Below are positions 40,040-51,914 of a stretch of DNA of 64,000 nt, one piece after another (the first letter of the stretch is position 1; the number at the start of each line of letters is the position of its first letter). A program made the position numbers and the translations under genes. Under the pieces are notes generated by a model, which searched no databases, was not told the DNA's origin, and saw only the letters and a list, made by a program, of their open reading frames with translations. Origin of the DNA: JAGNDO01 sp963704975. Its GTDB lineage: Bacteria > Chloroflexota > Anaerolineae > Caldilineales > Caldilineaceae. Location: contig CAVPIK010000006.1 in the NCBI GenBank assembly GCA_963704975.1, positions 206,035-270,034 of the forward strand, given 5' to 3'.

Positions 40040-40881
40040 CAAAACTTCTATACCCCCTTGGCGCTGGCTCGCCCTGACGGCGATCCTCCTCGCCGCCGCC
40101 CTCTGGCTGTGGCGGGGCAGCGGTCTCTTCCCCGGCCCGGACCGCACGTGGGAAGCCATGCAAGCCCGGGGCACATGGCGGGTGGGGATGGACCCGGCCT
40201 TTCCGCCCTTCGAGAGCTTGGACGCGTCCGGCGCGCCCGTGGGGTTTGATGTGGAGTTGGCCCGGCAGATGGCCGCAGGCGTGGGGGCTGCAAGTCGAGA
40301 TCGTGGCCATGGGTTACGACGGCTTGCTCGATGCCCTGATCGCCGGTAAACTTGATAGCATCGTCAGCGCCTTCCCCCTGGACCCGCGCATGACCGAGGA
40401 TGTGGCCTTTTCCGCCCCCTATTTTGATGCCGGCATCTTCTTGGCGGTGAAAGAGCCGCCCACGGGATCGGCCATCACCGGCCCGGCGGATCTGCCGGGC
40501 CGCACGGTGGCCGTGGAGTGGGGCGGGGCCGGGGACGCCGTGGGCCGTCAACTGCAACGCCACCTGATCTCAACGCCCACCGCAGCCTCAGACCCCACCG
40601 CCCCCATCACCTTTCTACCCTTCGAGACCCAGGCGGAAGCCCTGGCGGCCCTGCTCTCCGGCCAGGCCGACGCCGCCCTGGTGGATGGGGTCAGCCTGAG
40701 GATTGCCCAGGGTCAAGGCGCTCCCCTGGCCGCCGTTGGGCCGGTCTTGGAAAGCAACCCATACGTGATCGCCGCCCCCATCACCGCCCATCTCCTCACC
40801 GCCCAGATCGCCGACACCCTGGCCCAATTTCAGATCGATGGCGTGCTGGCTGATCTGGAAAACCGATGGTTTACCCCCTAA
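40023..40881 (+). CDS. Membrane-anchored solute-binding protein, family 3 (one frameshift)
   Basis: About 285 aa. Signal-anchor helix (WLALTAILLAAALWLW), then SBP_bac_3 features: GTWRVGMDPAFPPFESLD, GFDVELARQMAAG, ALIAGKLDSIVSAFPLDPRMTEDVAFSAPYFDAG, ADAALVDGVS. Binds amino acids or similar small ligands. ATG 40023 overlaps the end of the hydrolase gene by 17 bp (coupled). +1 switch near 40290. No permease or ATPase gene is adjacent, so it may be a stand-alone sensor. Confidence 0.8.
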
Positions 40882-40916
40882 TTTCTGCCGACAGTCGATA
40901 CCGAAAGGAATCACCC

Positions 40917-43350
40917 ATGTCCCAACAGCCCACAGAACTGACCCCGGATGATCTGTACAAGCGCTGCCATGCGGCCCAATTCAACTTTGCCGACACATCG
41001 GCCTTGCCCGATCTGGAAGAGGTGATCGGCCAGACTCGGGCCGTGCAGGCAATGGAATTCGGCATCGGCATCCGGCGCAAAGGCTACAATATTTTCGCCC
41101 TGGGGCCGACCGGAACCGGCAAACACTCCTTGGTCCAAAGTGCGCTGGAAGAGGCGGCGGCCAAACGCCCGATCCCCGCGGACTGGTGCTATGTCTATAA
41201 TTTCAGCGAAAGCCACCGCCCCAAGGCCCTTTCCCTGCCGACGGGCCGAGGGGTCGCCTTCCGCAAAGACTTGGCGGATCTGGTGGCGGACATCCTCACC
41301 GCCCTGCCCGCCGCCTTTGAGGGCGAAGAGTACCGCAACCGCCGCCACGTCTTCGAGGAGGCGTTCAAAGAGACCCAGGAGCAAGCCTTCGGCGTCCTGC
41401 AAAAGATGGCCCAAGAGCGGGAACTGGCCCTTCTGCGCACGCCCAACGGCCTGGCCTTCGCCCCGGTCAAGGAGGGCGAAGTGATCTCGCCCGAAGCGTA
41501 TCACAAATTGGCCGAGGCCGAGCAAGAACGGCTGGAAAAGCAGGTGGCCATCCTGCAGGGCGAGTTGCAAAAGGTGCTGGAGCAGGTGCCCGGCTGGCAA
41601 CGGCGGCTGCGCAATCAGGTGCAGGAATTGAATCGGGAGATCGCCACCTTTGTCCTCGATCCTCATTTTTCTGAATTGCACGCAAGCTACGGGGGGCTAG
41701 AGAACATCCTTGCCCATTTGGACGACGTGCGGGCCGACATGCTCGACAATCTACGCGCCTTCCTCAGCACAGACGACGAAAGCGAAGATGCCCAGCCCAA
41801 TTTGCAGGCCAGCATGGGCGCGGAGATGGACACGGCGGAATTTCTGCGCCGCTATCGGGTCAACTTGGTGGTCAACCACGCGGACGAAGGTCAGACCGGC
41901 CAGGGCGCGCCGGTGATCTACGAAGGCACCCCTTCGTATCAAAACCTGGTGGGCCGGGTGGAATATATGGCCCAAATGGGCACATTGATGACCGATTTCA
42001 CCCTGATCAAGCCCGGCGCCCTGCATCGGGCCAACGGCGGCTATCTGATCCTGGACGCCCGCAAAGTCCTCACCCAGCCCTACGCCTGGGAAGGCTTGAA
42101 GCGGGCCCTGCAATTCGAGGACATCCGCATCGAATCCCCCGGCCAGATGATGAACCAGACCAGCACCATCTCCCTGGAACCGGACCCCATCCCCCTGGAT
42201 GTGAAGGTCGTGCTGATCGGCGAGCGGGAGATCTACTATCTGCTCTGGCAGAACGAGCCGGATTTTGGCGAACTCTTCAAGGTGGCGGCGGATTTTGACG
42301 AACAGATGGATCGCACCCCGGAGAACCAACAGCACTACGCCCAACTGTTGGGCACCCTGGCCCGGCAAGAAGGGTTGCGCCCCCTCAACCCAGGAGCCGT
42401 GGCCCGCACCATTGAACACAGTTCACGCCTGGCCAGCGACAGCGAGCGGCTCTCCACCCGCATGCAAGAGATGGTGGACCTGCTCCAAGAGGCCGACTAT
42501 TGGGCCGACCAGGAGGGCAACGGCGTCATCACCGACCGGGATGTGCAGCGGGCCATCGACGCCCAGATCTTCCGCCTGGACCGCATCCGCGAGCGTGCCC
42601 AAGAGATGGTTTTGCGGGGCACAGTGCTGGTGGAGAGCGACGGCGTGGCCGTGGGGCAGATCAACGGGCTGGCGGTGATGCAGGTGGGCAATTTCGCCTT
42701 TGGCCGCGCCAGCCGCATCACCGCCCGGGTCAGCCTGGGCAAGGGGCAGGTGCTGGATATCGAGCGGGAAGTCGAGTTGGGCGGGGCGCTGCACAGCAAA
42801 GGGGTGCTGATCCTGACCAGCTTCTTGCAAGCCCGCTACGCCGCGGACGCCCCCCTTTCCCTCTCCGCCCGGCTGGTCTTCGAGCAGAGCTATGGCGGCG
42901 TGGACGGGGACAGCGCGTCATCCGCTGAACTCTACTGCCTGCTCTCGGCCATCACCGGCGTGCCCATTCGCCAATCCCTGGCCGTCACCGGCTCGGTCAA
43001 CCAGATGGGCCAGGTCCAGGCCATCGGCGGGGCCAACGAAAAGATCGAGGGCTTCTTCGACCTCTGCAACGAGCGGGGGCTGACCGGGGAGCAGGGCGTG
43101 CTGATTCCCCGCACCAACGTGGTCCACCTCATGCTGCGCCAGGATGTGGTGGATGCCGTGGCCGCCGGCCGCTTCCACATCTACCCCATCGACACCATCG
43201 ACCAGGGCATCGAAGTCCTGACCGGGCGTGGCCGCGGGGGAGTTGGATGGCGACGGCGCGTATGCGGACGGATCCATCAACCAGCGGGTGGTGGCGCGGT
43301 TGGCGGAGTTGGGGGAAAAGCAGAAGGCGTATGGGCGCGGGGATGGGTGA
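40917..43350 (+). CDS. LonB-like ATP-dependent serine protease (frameshift near 3' end)
   Basis: About 810 aa from ATG 40917 (GAAAGGAA upstream). N-terminal AAA_32 domain with GPTGTGKHSL P-loop (the residue after Lys is His), a long coiled-coil insertion (QERLEKQVAILQGELQKVLE), ATPase part ANGGYLILDARKVL ... VLIGEREIYYLL, and a Lon protease domain with Ser in DGDSASSAEL and Lys in GGANEKIEGF. This group is distinct from classic LonA. One +1 switch near 43227 moves the C-terminal ~40 residues into another frame ending at TGA 43348-43350. Confidence 0.88.
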
Positions 43351-43416
43351 TGAGGGATCCGCAGTGGGTTTAGGGGGGTATCCTTCCTTTTGTTCTGCGC
43401 TAAATCGATGGATGAG

Positions 43417-43447
43417 TTGGACAGTGCTGGTTCCATGATGGTATGAT
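43417..43447 (+). promoter_or_regulatory. Promoter of the exopolysaccharide cluster
   Basis: TTGGAC (43417-43422), 19-bp spacer, TATGAT (43442-43447), seven bases before the ATG at 43455; no Shine-Dalgarno, so probably leaderless. Confidence 0.5.
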
Positions 43448-43454
43448 CTCGCCC

Positions 43455-44590
43455 ATGCGTATTGTATTGATCGGCCCTGTTCCACCTTTTCGTGGAGGCA
43501 TTGCCCATTACACAAGCCAACTGTCCTTAGCCCTGGTAGCCGAGGGACATGATCTGCCCCTGATCTCTTTCAAGCGACAGTATCCCCGCTGGCTTTTTCC
43601 CGGTGAAAGCGATCGGGACCCCAGCTTGCAACAGATCGAGACCATTTAGGCCCACTTCTGGCTCGACTCCCTCAACCCCCTTACCTGGCTTACCACCTTC
43701 CGGCGCATTCATCGTAGCTCAAACCTGACCTGATCATCCTGCCCTGGTGGACGGTTTTCTGGGCCCCAGCGTGGTTCACTCTGGGCGCGCTCAACCGCTT
43801 TTTGGGGAGCAGCGACCTGGTGATCCACTGTCACAATGTTTTGCCCCACGATTCCCGCGCCTGGCAGAAGACTGTGACAAAACTGGTCTTTCGATGGGCC
43901 GATCGCTTTGTCGTGCAGTCGGCGACGGAGATGTGAACGACTGCACGGTCTGCATGCCCCACGCCCAGGCACAGGTGGTCCGCTCCCGATCATATCGGAT
44001 GATCCAAAAGTGGAACTTGGACAAGGACGACGGCCAAGACACAGCTTGGCATTGACCCATCCCGACCCGTGCTGCTCTTTTTCGGCATTGTACGCCCATA
44101 CAAGGGGTTGGACATTTTGCTGGACGCCATGCCCGCGGTCTGCCAGAGATCCCGAGCATCTTGCTGCTGATCGCCGGAGAATTTTGGGAGGATCGAATCG
44201 CTATCAAGATCCAAATTCAGCGCTGGGCATTGGCCATGCGGTGCGGATCGACAATCGCTACATTCCCAACGAAGAGGTGGCCCTGCTCTTTGCCGCCGCG
44301 GATCTGGTGGTGGCTCCCTATCGCATGTGACGGGCAGCGGCGTGATCCAATTGGCCAAGGGCTTTGGGGTGCCGGTGGTTGCCAGCGGTGACAGACCTGC
44401 AAGATGCCGGGGTCCGCACTCGTCCCCAACGGAAGATCTCCGTCGCCCTGGCCACGGCCATTGTCAGTGCGCGCTCCGAACCGCCAGTTCCGCCGTCGCG
44501 TGGTCGAGGATGGGGATGATGGGTGGGATACGGCTGGTGGATGCCTTGGTGGGCACCAATCGATCCGCGCCGGGGCGCCGGAGTGAGTAG
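43455..44590 (+). pseudogene. GT4 glycosyltransferase, heavily frame-disrupted
   Basis: Start MRIVLIGPVPPFRGGIAHYTSQL is a typical GT4 N-terminus. Pieces in three frames: LILPWWTVFWAPAW, VIHCHNVLPHDSRAWQK, FRWADRFVVQSATE, RPVLLFFGIVRPYKGLDILLDAMPAV, LLLIAGEF, IPNEEVALLFAAADLVVAPYR, GSGVIQLAKGFGVPVVAS. There is also an in-frame TAG at about 43647, which a single indel does not explain. Either decayed or the worst-sequenced gene of the window. First gene of the exopolysaccharide cluster. Confidence 0.75.
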
Positions 44591-44593
44591 CCC

Positions 44594-45824
44594 ATGCGCA
44601 TTCTCTTTGCCATCACAACCGATCTGGAAAGCCCCGCCGGGCTGGGACGCTATCTGCCCTGGGCCAAACAGTTGGTGAGAGATGGTCACGAGGTCCATAT
44701 TGCCGCCCTGCACCAAGATTTGGAACGGGTGACCCAACGTCATTTCCAGGTCGACGGTGTCCAGGTCCACTATGTGGGGCAGATGCACGTACGCAAACAG
44801 GGAGATACCACCCTCTATTTCAGCCCCGGCCAGTCTGATTTGGACCATCCTGCGCGGTGGTCTGGCCTTGGCTTGGCAAGCCGTCAAGATCGCCCCAGAT
44901 CTGATCCATGTGGGCAAACCCCATCCCCAAAATATCTTTGCGGGGCTGGTGGCGGGCCGCATTCTGGGTCGTCGGCTTCTGCTTCTCGATTACGATGATC
45001 TGGAAGCCGAGAGCAACCACACGTCCAATGGGCTACAGCGGCGCGTCTTGGCCTGGCTAGAACGCTGGTTCCCCGGCCGGTGCGACGGCGTGACGACCCA
45101 CACCCGCTTTCTGGCCGATCGCTTGCAGGCCGCGGGCGTCCCGGCTGAGCGGATCCTGCGCCTGCCCAGTGCGGTCGATCCGCTGCGCTTTTCGCCCGTT
45201 GACCCAGCCCAATTGACCCAGCACCGCCGAGAATTGGGGGTGGCTGAGGGCCAATCCGTTGTGATCTATGTGGGCAGCTTCTCTTTGGTCAACCACCCGG
45301 TGGACCTGTTGCTCCAAGCCTTTGCCCTGCTTGCCCAAGATCAGCCTGACGCTTGTCTGCTTCTGGTTGGCGGCGGCCCGGATCTCGATGCCATGAAATC
45401 CCTGGCCCAAAGCCTTGGCATCGGGGAGCGCTGTCACTTTTTGGGCCGGATTCCCGCCGATCAAATACCGGCTCTCTTTGCCTTGGCGACGGTGAGCGTC
45501 GATCCGGTGCATGGTGATAGGGTCGCCGAAGCTCGTTGGCCGCTAAAAATCGTTGAGAGTCTGGCAGCGGGCGTGCCTGTGGTCACCGGGGATATTGGAG
45601 ATCGGGGCGAGATGGTGGGCCGGGCCGGCATCCTGGTTCCCCCAGGAGATGCCAAGGCCCTGGCCGACGGACTGGCCCAGGTGCTGGGCGACGAAGGGAT
45701 TCAACAACGGCTGTGCCAGGGCTGTTCCGAGACCATGGAGGTCTTTGATTCCGCCAGAATTGGCCAGACATTGGTCAACTTTTACACGATTCTCTCTTCA
45801 CAATCTCAGGCAGACGGCCAATGA
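44594..45824 (+). CDS. GT4 glycosyltransferase (one frameshift)
   Basis: About 409 aa. N-terminal domain MRILFAITTDLESPAGLGRYLPWAKQ; C-terminal nucleotide-sugar domain VVIYVGSFSLVNHPVDLLLQAF, LLLVGGGPDLDAM, PLKIVESLAAGVPVVTGDIGDRGE (E-x7-E equivalent). Retaining GT-B enzyme of surface-polysaccharide assembly. One +1 shift near 44835. Starts four bases after the previous gene; its TGA overlaps the ATG of the flippase (ATGA). Confidence 0.87.
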
Positions 45825-47127
45825 GTTCTTTTTCCACTGTGACAAGACGACAGATTATCGGCAGTATCGGTGCCCTGGTGTCGGGCATGGCCGTGGCCCG
45901 GGTCATGGCGGCGGTGATCATCATTCTGATTGCCCGCCGGATTGGTCCAGGAGCTTTTGGGCAATATGCGGCCAGCTTTGCCGTGGCCAAGCTGACCTCC
46001 GTCCTCTTCACCCTTGGGGTCGATGTGTGGCTGTTGCGCAACGGGAATCGGGCCGGGGATCGCGGTCCTGCTGGCAAAACATAGTTCGAGTTGTCTGTCG
46101 ATCAAGGCGACTTTGGGCATTGGTGTGGCTGGCGGGCATGGCCCTCATCGGTCCAAATCTAAACCAGGATGTCTTCCCCTTCGCCATTCTCGTGTTGGCA
46201 TCGGTCAGCGTGTGGCTAGATGAGCAGAGCAGCACCATTTGGAACAGTTTCAAGTCCGGGATGCGTAACAAAACAGCCTCGGCGCTGATCGTGATTGCCC
46301 AAAGCATCTTCTTTGGGATCACGATGATCCTGCTTCTTGCGGGCACGGACACCCTTCTGCCCTTTGTGGTGGGCCAAATGGTGGCTTCCATCTTGGGAGC
46401 CGGGATCGCCTATTGGCAGTTTCGACGGGAGATCGGCATCATTTTTGACCGAGCAAGTGTGTTTATTATCTTGCGAGAGGCGCTTCCCTTTGCCCTCTCC
46501 ATGGGTCTGGCCTTGATCTATGGACGGGCCGATGTCACCATTATCGGTCATTGGTTGGGCGAGACGGCCGTGGGCTTTTATTCCCCGGCCGTCTCCCTGA
46601 TTGGGGCGTTGGTACTGCTGCCCGAGGCCAGCTATACAACGATGTTGCCCATTCTCAGTCAACTTCACAACCAAAACCAAGCACAAGATGATTCAGCTTT
46701 CTCGCTGGTTTGTGGGTGTCAGCATTCTTGGGCGGGGTGACTCGTGGCCGGTGGGTTTGGCTGTGATGGCCCACCCCTCTGGTCAACTTTGTCTACGGCG
46801 AGCAGTTTGCGCCATCCGCCCAGGTATTGACCATCTTGAGCGGGGTTGTTGGCGGCTCGCTTTGTCAGCTTTGCCTTGGGCGCCATTGTCGTGGCCGTGG
46901 GATGGCAAAACTATCGGGTGATTGCCCAGGCCATTTCCGCCGGACTCAACGTGGGCCTAAACTTACTGATCGTGGTCAGCGCTGGTATCGTCGGTGTGGC
47001 CAAAGTCTACATCGCTTCCGAAGTCGTCCTGATGTTGGGTTATTTATTTCTGGTCTTGCTGTGGCAACATCGCGAAAAGCGCAGAGCCTGCTCGCGCCCA
47101 CACCAGCCAGCTAAATCTGAGTCATGA
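45821..47127 (+). CDS. Polysaccharide flippase, Wzx/PST type (frame-disrupted)
   Basis: About 430 aa with ~12 TM helices when joined. Starts MSSFSTVTRRQIIGSIGALVSGMAVARVMAAVI, then IARRIGPGAFGQYAASFAVAKL, the conserved loop of O-antigen/EPS flippases. Moves undecaprenyl-linked repeat units across the membrane. +1 shift near 46060 and more near 46720-46845. Overlaps both neighbours by ATGA. Confidence 0.82.
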
Positions 47128-48434
47128 ATATTTTAATCGTCAACTACCATTCAGATCGCAACGCCGGGGACAAAGTGCTGTTGACTGTGACCCTGCAACA
47201 ATTGCGTCAACGCTTCCCCCAGGCCCAGATCACCGTAGCCACCAATGATCCCGGCCACCTATCAGGGTCACTGATCCCACGTCGGCTCTTTCACCACCTG
47301 GGTGAAAAGAACGGACGCCGACGGGGACGGCTGGCGACCTGGTGGGCTTCTTGCTTTGCCCTTTGGGGACCTTTGAGCAATTCTGGCAGCCCTGGCCTGT
47401 CGACTGGGTTGTTGGCCCAAGCCCCAGTCTCAGTACTGCCATATCCCGACGCCCTGGTCACTCCTGCACGCCTATGGAGAGCGGATCTGATCGTGAGTTG
47501 TGCGGGGAATTTTCTGTACAGCAGCGGAGCCGTGGGAATGCCGTTTTTGCTGGCCGTTCTTTCCCTCGGCTACGGCACTCTGATGGGCAAGCCGGTCTAC
47601 ACCATGCCCCAAACCATCGGCCCTCTTCAGCCGATCCTTGGGAACGAAAGCTGTTGGCCTGGATTCTGCCCCATCTGCGCTTGATCCTGGTACGGGATCA
47701 GATTTCCCTGGATCTGGTACGGAGTTTGATCTCCGGCGAAGGGCATCAACTGTCGGCTGACACCAGACATCGCCTTTGCCTTTCAAGGGCATTGATCGAA
47801 GCAAGGGCAGCAGTTTTTGGTCAAGCATGGATTGCCGCTTGATCCAATGATCGGCCCTTGCTTGGCGTGACGGCCATCAACTGGGGGGCACTGGATCGGA
47901 CCTTCACGGGCCAGGCAGCGTATGAGCAGGCCCTGGCCGCGGCAGCGGACCACTTCATCCGCATCCAGGGCGGGCGGGTCGTGCTCTTTGCCCAGGTCTG
48001 CGGCCCCACCTCCAGCGAGGATGACCGCATACCCGCTCGGCGCATCCACGCCACTGATCCCCATCGCGGCCCGGAGGAGGTGATCCTGATAGACGAGCTT
48101 GTCCCTGCGGAGATGCTTACAGGCGGCCTATGCCAACATGGATCTCTTTCTGGGCACCCGACTGCATTCCAACATCTTTGCCCTGGTGGCGGGGGTGCCC
48201 GTCGTGGCCGTGGCCTATCAATACAAGACCTTTGGCCTTATGGAGATGATCGGGCTAAAACATGGACCCTCGCCATCGAAGAAAGCACCCCCCAAGCCCT
48301 GATTGACCCTGCTTGATGAACTCTGGATCCAGCGTCAGTCAGTCGCCACCCATATCGCCCAGCGCACATCCGAAATTCGGCACAGAGATCGACAAAGCCA
48401 TGATCTTGTTGCGCAAGACGTTCAATCTCGGTAA
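47124..48434 (+). CDS. Polysaccharide pyruvyl transferase family protein (frame-disrupted)
   Basis: PS_pyruv_trans-type protein (CsaB/WcaK-like): MNILIVNYHSDRNAGDKVLL start, DLIVSCAGNFLYSSGAVGMPFLLAVLSLGYGTLMGKPVYTMPQTIGPL, WILPHLRLILVRDQISLDLV, LGVTAINWGALDRTF, ANMDLFLGTRLHSNIFALVAGVPVVAVAYQYKTFGLMEMIG. Probably adds pyruvate ketals to the exopolysaccharide. ATG overlaps the flippase stop. Several frame shifts between 47640 and 48270. Confidence 0.8.
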
Positions 48435-48439
48435 TTCTC

Positions 48440-49639
48440 ATGCACCCAAACACCCCACACGAATTCCAAACAACCCCGAGTCCTTGAAATCATCTCCGGC
48501 TTTGCCGTAGAAGGCCCCCTGGGCGGCATCGAACGCTTCGGCATCGAATTGACGCGCCAGTTGGCCCAGCGGGATATTCATCCCATCCTGTGTGGCATGT
48601 GGGACTACGCCACGCCCTTCGACAAATCTGGCGGGATCGTTTGGTGGCCGAAGGGATCGAAGCATTTATCGCCGCGCCCTGGGACGAAGACGCGGTCTAC
48701 ACCAGTTTCGTCCAGGCCGTGCGGGGTATGCGCCGGGCTGTACCGGGATCCAGTGGACATCATCCACAGCCATTGTCAATTTGGTGATATGGCGGCCCTG
48801 CTCTTGGCCCGCCCCCTGAGGGCAAAAGCCCTGGTGCGCACGGTCCACAACGAGCGAGAGTGGCCCAAGCGTCCTCTGCGGCGACTTCTGCTCACAAATG
48901 GACTCTTTCCCCCTCCTCTTCCAGGCCGAGCTGGGCGTCTCCCGGCAAGTGGTGGAAAATCTAGATAGCCGGCCCGCTGGCTCGCATACTGGGCCGTCGG
49001 GGGATCTATCTCCCCAACGCCCTGGACTTTGAGCGCTTCACCGATCTGAGTGTGGACACAGTGGCCAAACGCCAAGAATTAGGCGTTCCCGCCCACGGCC
49101 CACTGGTGGGCAGCATCGGCCGACTCACCCCCCAAAAGGGCTACCAAGTGCTGTTGCAGGCCATCCCCGCAGTCTTGAAACAGATCCCCAACGCCCATTT
49201 CGTTATCGTGGGCAGCGGCGAATTGGATGAGTCCTTGCGACCGTCAGGCCCAGAGGATGGTATTGCTGACCGGGTCACATTCACCGGGTCCAGATCAGAT
49301 ATCGAAGCGATCTTGGGGATGTCTGGATCTCTTTGTCTCGTCGTCCCTCTGGGAGGGGTTGCCCACGGTGATCCTGGAAAGCATCGCGGCCCGGATACCC
49401 GTGGTCGGCACTCAAGTTTCTGGCACGACAGAGTTGATTCGAAATGGCGAGAGCGGCCTGTTGGTTGAGAGCGGAGCAACCCAGAGGCCCTGGCCGAGGC
49501 CGTGGTGACGACTCTTCAAAATCCAGCTCGCGGCCAAGATGGAGTCGAGTGCGCCTTTAGCCACGCTCTCGCATCGCTATTCCATCACAACGGTGAGCCG
49601 ACGCTCACGCAGGACCTCTATCGGCGGTTGCTGGGTTAA
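48440..49639 (+). CDS. GT4 glycosyltransferase (frame-disrupted)
   Basis: About 395 aa when joined. VLEIISGFAVEGPLGGIERFGIELTRQLAQRDIHPILCGMWDY; DIIHSHCQFGDMAALLLARPLRAKALVRTVHNEREWP; PLVGSIGRLTPQKGYQVLLQAIPAVLKQIPNAHFVIVGSGEL; DLFVSSSLWEGLPTVILESIAARIPVVGTQVSGTTELI. The last segment is the GT4 donor-binding signature. Multiple frame shifts (near 48480, 48635, 48890-49000, 49230, 49320, 49480). Last gene of the cluster. Confidence 0.82.
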
Positions 49640-49742
49640 ACTGCTTACATGATCAAAGTGAGGGTGGTAAAGCATTCGCAGAATTTCGGCTGGGGATCAC
49701 TGGTCGGCCAACGCTGAGTCATTGGGAATGATCGGTGGTAAA

Positions 49743-49780
49743 CCCGCATGCGGTTCACGATACGACCGGAAACTGCGTAC
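49743..49780. repeat. REP-like element, partial copy 3
   Basis: GCATGCGGTTCACGATACGACCGG resembles the left half of the elements at 21181 and 35291; the right half is absent. The rest of 49640-49871 holds nothing recognised. Confidence 0.4.
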
Positions 49781-49871
49781 GAGGAGTTCAACAACTGGAA
49801 CTTGTCCTCAGCCCCCGAACCAGCGTCAATCCCATGAAAAATGGCCACAATCCTAAGACAGAACAAAAAGA

Positions 49872-49910
49872 AAAGAGGGAGGTGTGGTTTCATCCACACC
49901 TTCCCTCTTT
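49872..49910 (-). terminator. Terminator of the secreted-protein gene
   Basis: Stem of about 16 bp (AAAGAGGGAGGTGTGG with CCACACCTTCCCTCTTT) and, on the minus strand, a T-rich tail (TTTTCTTTTTG). Confidence 0.8.
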
Positions 49911-49957
49911 GTTAGTTAAGAAGAACTTATCTTTTCCAGAGTCATCAGGACTGGTGC

Positions 49958-51405
49958 TTACTGAATCGGAATGCCGTTGAAGTCCTCACCCACGATGGCA
50001 CCGCCCAGCTTGGACTGCACACGGACAATGGCCACCAACTGGCTACCCGCCGGTCCCTTGACAATGACTGCACCGCCATAACCACCGCCAGGATTGGCAG
50101 CAGGGGTTCCGAACTCGGTCAGCTCGGCCGCAGTATGACCAGCCGCCGCCGTAGCAAGCGAAGCATTAGAGTTGAGCTTGGCACCTGTCGTCATGGCAGC
50201 CAACATTTGGCTACCGACAACTTCGCCGTTCTTGTTCAGATACTGGACTTCAACCTGCCCAGCAGCAAGCGCACCACCAATGTTCTGGATGGCGATGAAG
50301 GATCGTTGGCTGGCGCCAGAGTCGAAACTGGCATCGTTGGTCCAGCGGACATAGGGAAGGGCCAGTTTTTCGGATCCAGCAGATTCACCCAAGAAAGCGG
50401 TGGAAAGGCCAGTGCCATTCACCTTGCCCAAAACGACAATGGGGGAAACGCTGCTGGTAATCGTGGCAGCACCCGAGAAGTTGTCGTTGCCACCGACTTC
50501 ACAAGCATTGAAGCTAGCCTTAGCACCAGGCTCAATATCTTTGGAGTTGAACTTACTGTTGCTATAGGTTACCGTTACAGTAGTCTTCGCAGCACCAGTA
50601 TTCTGCACGGCATAGAAAGAATTTTGTCCACCAAATGCGTTGCAAAGAGCAGAAGGCATGTAGACAGTCGCCGCGCTGCTTGAACTGGCTCCTTCGAAAG
50701 CGCTGGCACCAGTGCCATTCGTGGAAAGCTCCATCGCAGAGGCCACGATGTTGGCGGGGGTAGTCGTGCCAGACTTCACAGCGGTGATGACGGCAGAACC
50801 GTTGAAGGAAGCAGCGGTCAACTGGGTCAGAGTACCCATGTCATAGGCCTTGGCAGCACCAACAGGAACATTGGCTGTGGCGATACTAATGGGGGCCGCT
50901 GTCGGATTATGCGGCGTCGTACAGCTTGACTGTGATGTCAATGGCACCAGAGTCAGCATTCTGGACAGAGAATCGAGTCGTAGTATTGAACTTGTTCTTC
51001 AACACACTGGCGATTCGCACGTCCGTGGCCCCGGCAGAGAAGCCATTGGACAGCGGGCGATTCTTCACCGTGGTGGAAGTCGGCATCTGCACCAGGGTGG
51101 CGACGATGTTGGCATCGGAAGAAAGGATAGCCGAACCGGTGAAGTTGGCAGGCAGGCGTATCAATGGACCCCAGGTACAGGGAGGTACCGGCCCCAGCGG
51201 CCAGGGTCTTGTTGACCGTGATAGGGGAGGCATTCATCTCAGGATAGAAGCTGAAGACAATGGTGGCATTGGATGTGCCCACATTTTGATAGGTCACCGA
51301 GGTGGTGAACGGTGTCTGATAGGCAGGGCTCTGAGCCGAGGCCATACCAACTGTGGCCATGACCAATACCAGGGCTAGGATAACGATTAAGCGAAAGCGT
51401 TTCAT
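49958..51405 (-). CDS. Secreted surface protein with repeated beta domains (two frameshifts)
   Basis: About 480 aa from ATG 51405 (AAAGGGG upstream). Clean signal peptide (MKRFRLIVILALVLVMATVGMASAQ). The mature part contains at least three similar ~130-aa units with (T/F)xVQNxGxxxxxVTVTY and SSVSPIVVLGKVNG-like segments, Ala/Ser/Thr/Asn-rich, typical of beta-sandwich surface proteins. Function unknown; adhesion or S-layer-like role is only a guess. Frame shifts near 51160 and 50915. Confidence 0.75.
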
Positions 51406-51510
51406 AGGTTCCCCTTTCGTGAAAACCAGAAGATCGAGATACAAAGTCAAATAGCGACAGATGATACTATTTGTTGCTCTTGGGCAAGTATAGCAGGAAG
51501 TATAACCTAC

Positions 51511-51807
51511 TTATTCAATACCCCATTCGGTGTATTTAGTCGGTTTTTCACTAAAATTCAGTGCCTTTTCCTTCATAACGCCTATCAATTGCCCGATTAT
51601 CCCAAAAACACTATTTGATACCTCATCAGGATTCTCGTCACCAACAGAGTCGTATCGTCGTATCACATGGCGAGAGAATAGACGACCCAAAGAAGTGTCG
51701 GTGGATGGCCAGTGAAGGACCAAATGCCACGAAAAAGGATACTTTTGATGGAACGTAGTATAGATGTTATTATCTTGTTTAATACAGTCGGTCACAGTCA
51801 GCTCCAT
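51511..51807 (-). CDS. Small hypothetical protein, uncertain
   Basis: 98 aa, not recognised, no clear ribosome site. Lies in an AT-richer stretch (about 51430-52500). Contains SWHLVLHWPSTDTSLGRLFSRHVIRRYDS. May be real or chance. Confidence 0.35.
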   Translation of the reverse strand: MELTVTDCIKQDNNIYTTFHQKYPFSWHLVLHWPSTDTSLGRLFSRHVIRRYDSVGDENPDEVSNSVFGIIGQLIGVMKEKALNFSEKPTKYTEWGIE

Positions 51808-51914
51808 CAGCGAGTCTCATCCGGTGTTTAGAATGGATGAGAATACTTGCAGGTGTCATGGCACAAAGAACGATTTCATCCATCCTCGACGCTCTACTAC
51901 GATGAGGACAATCA

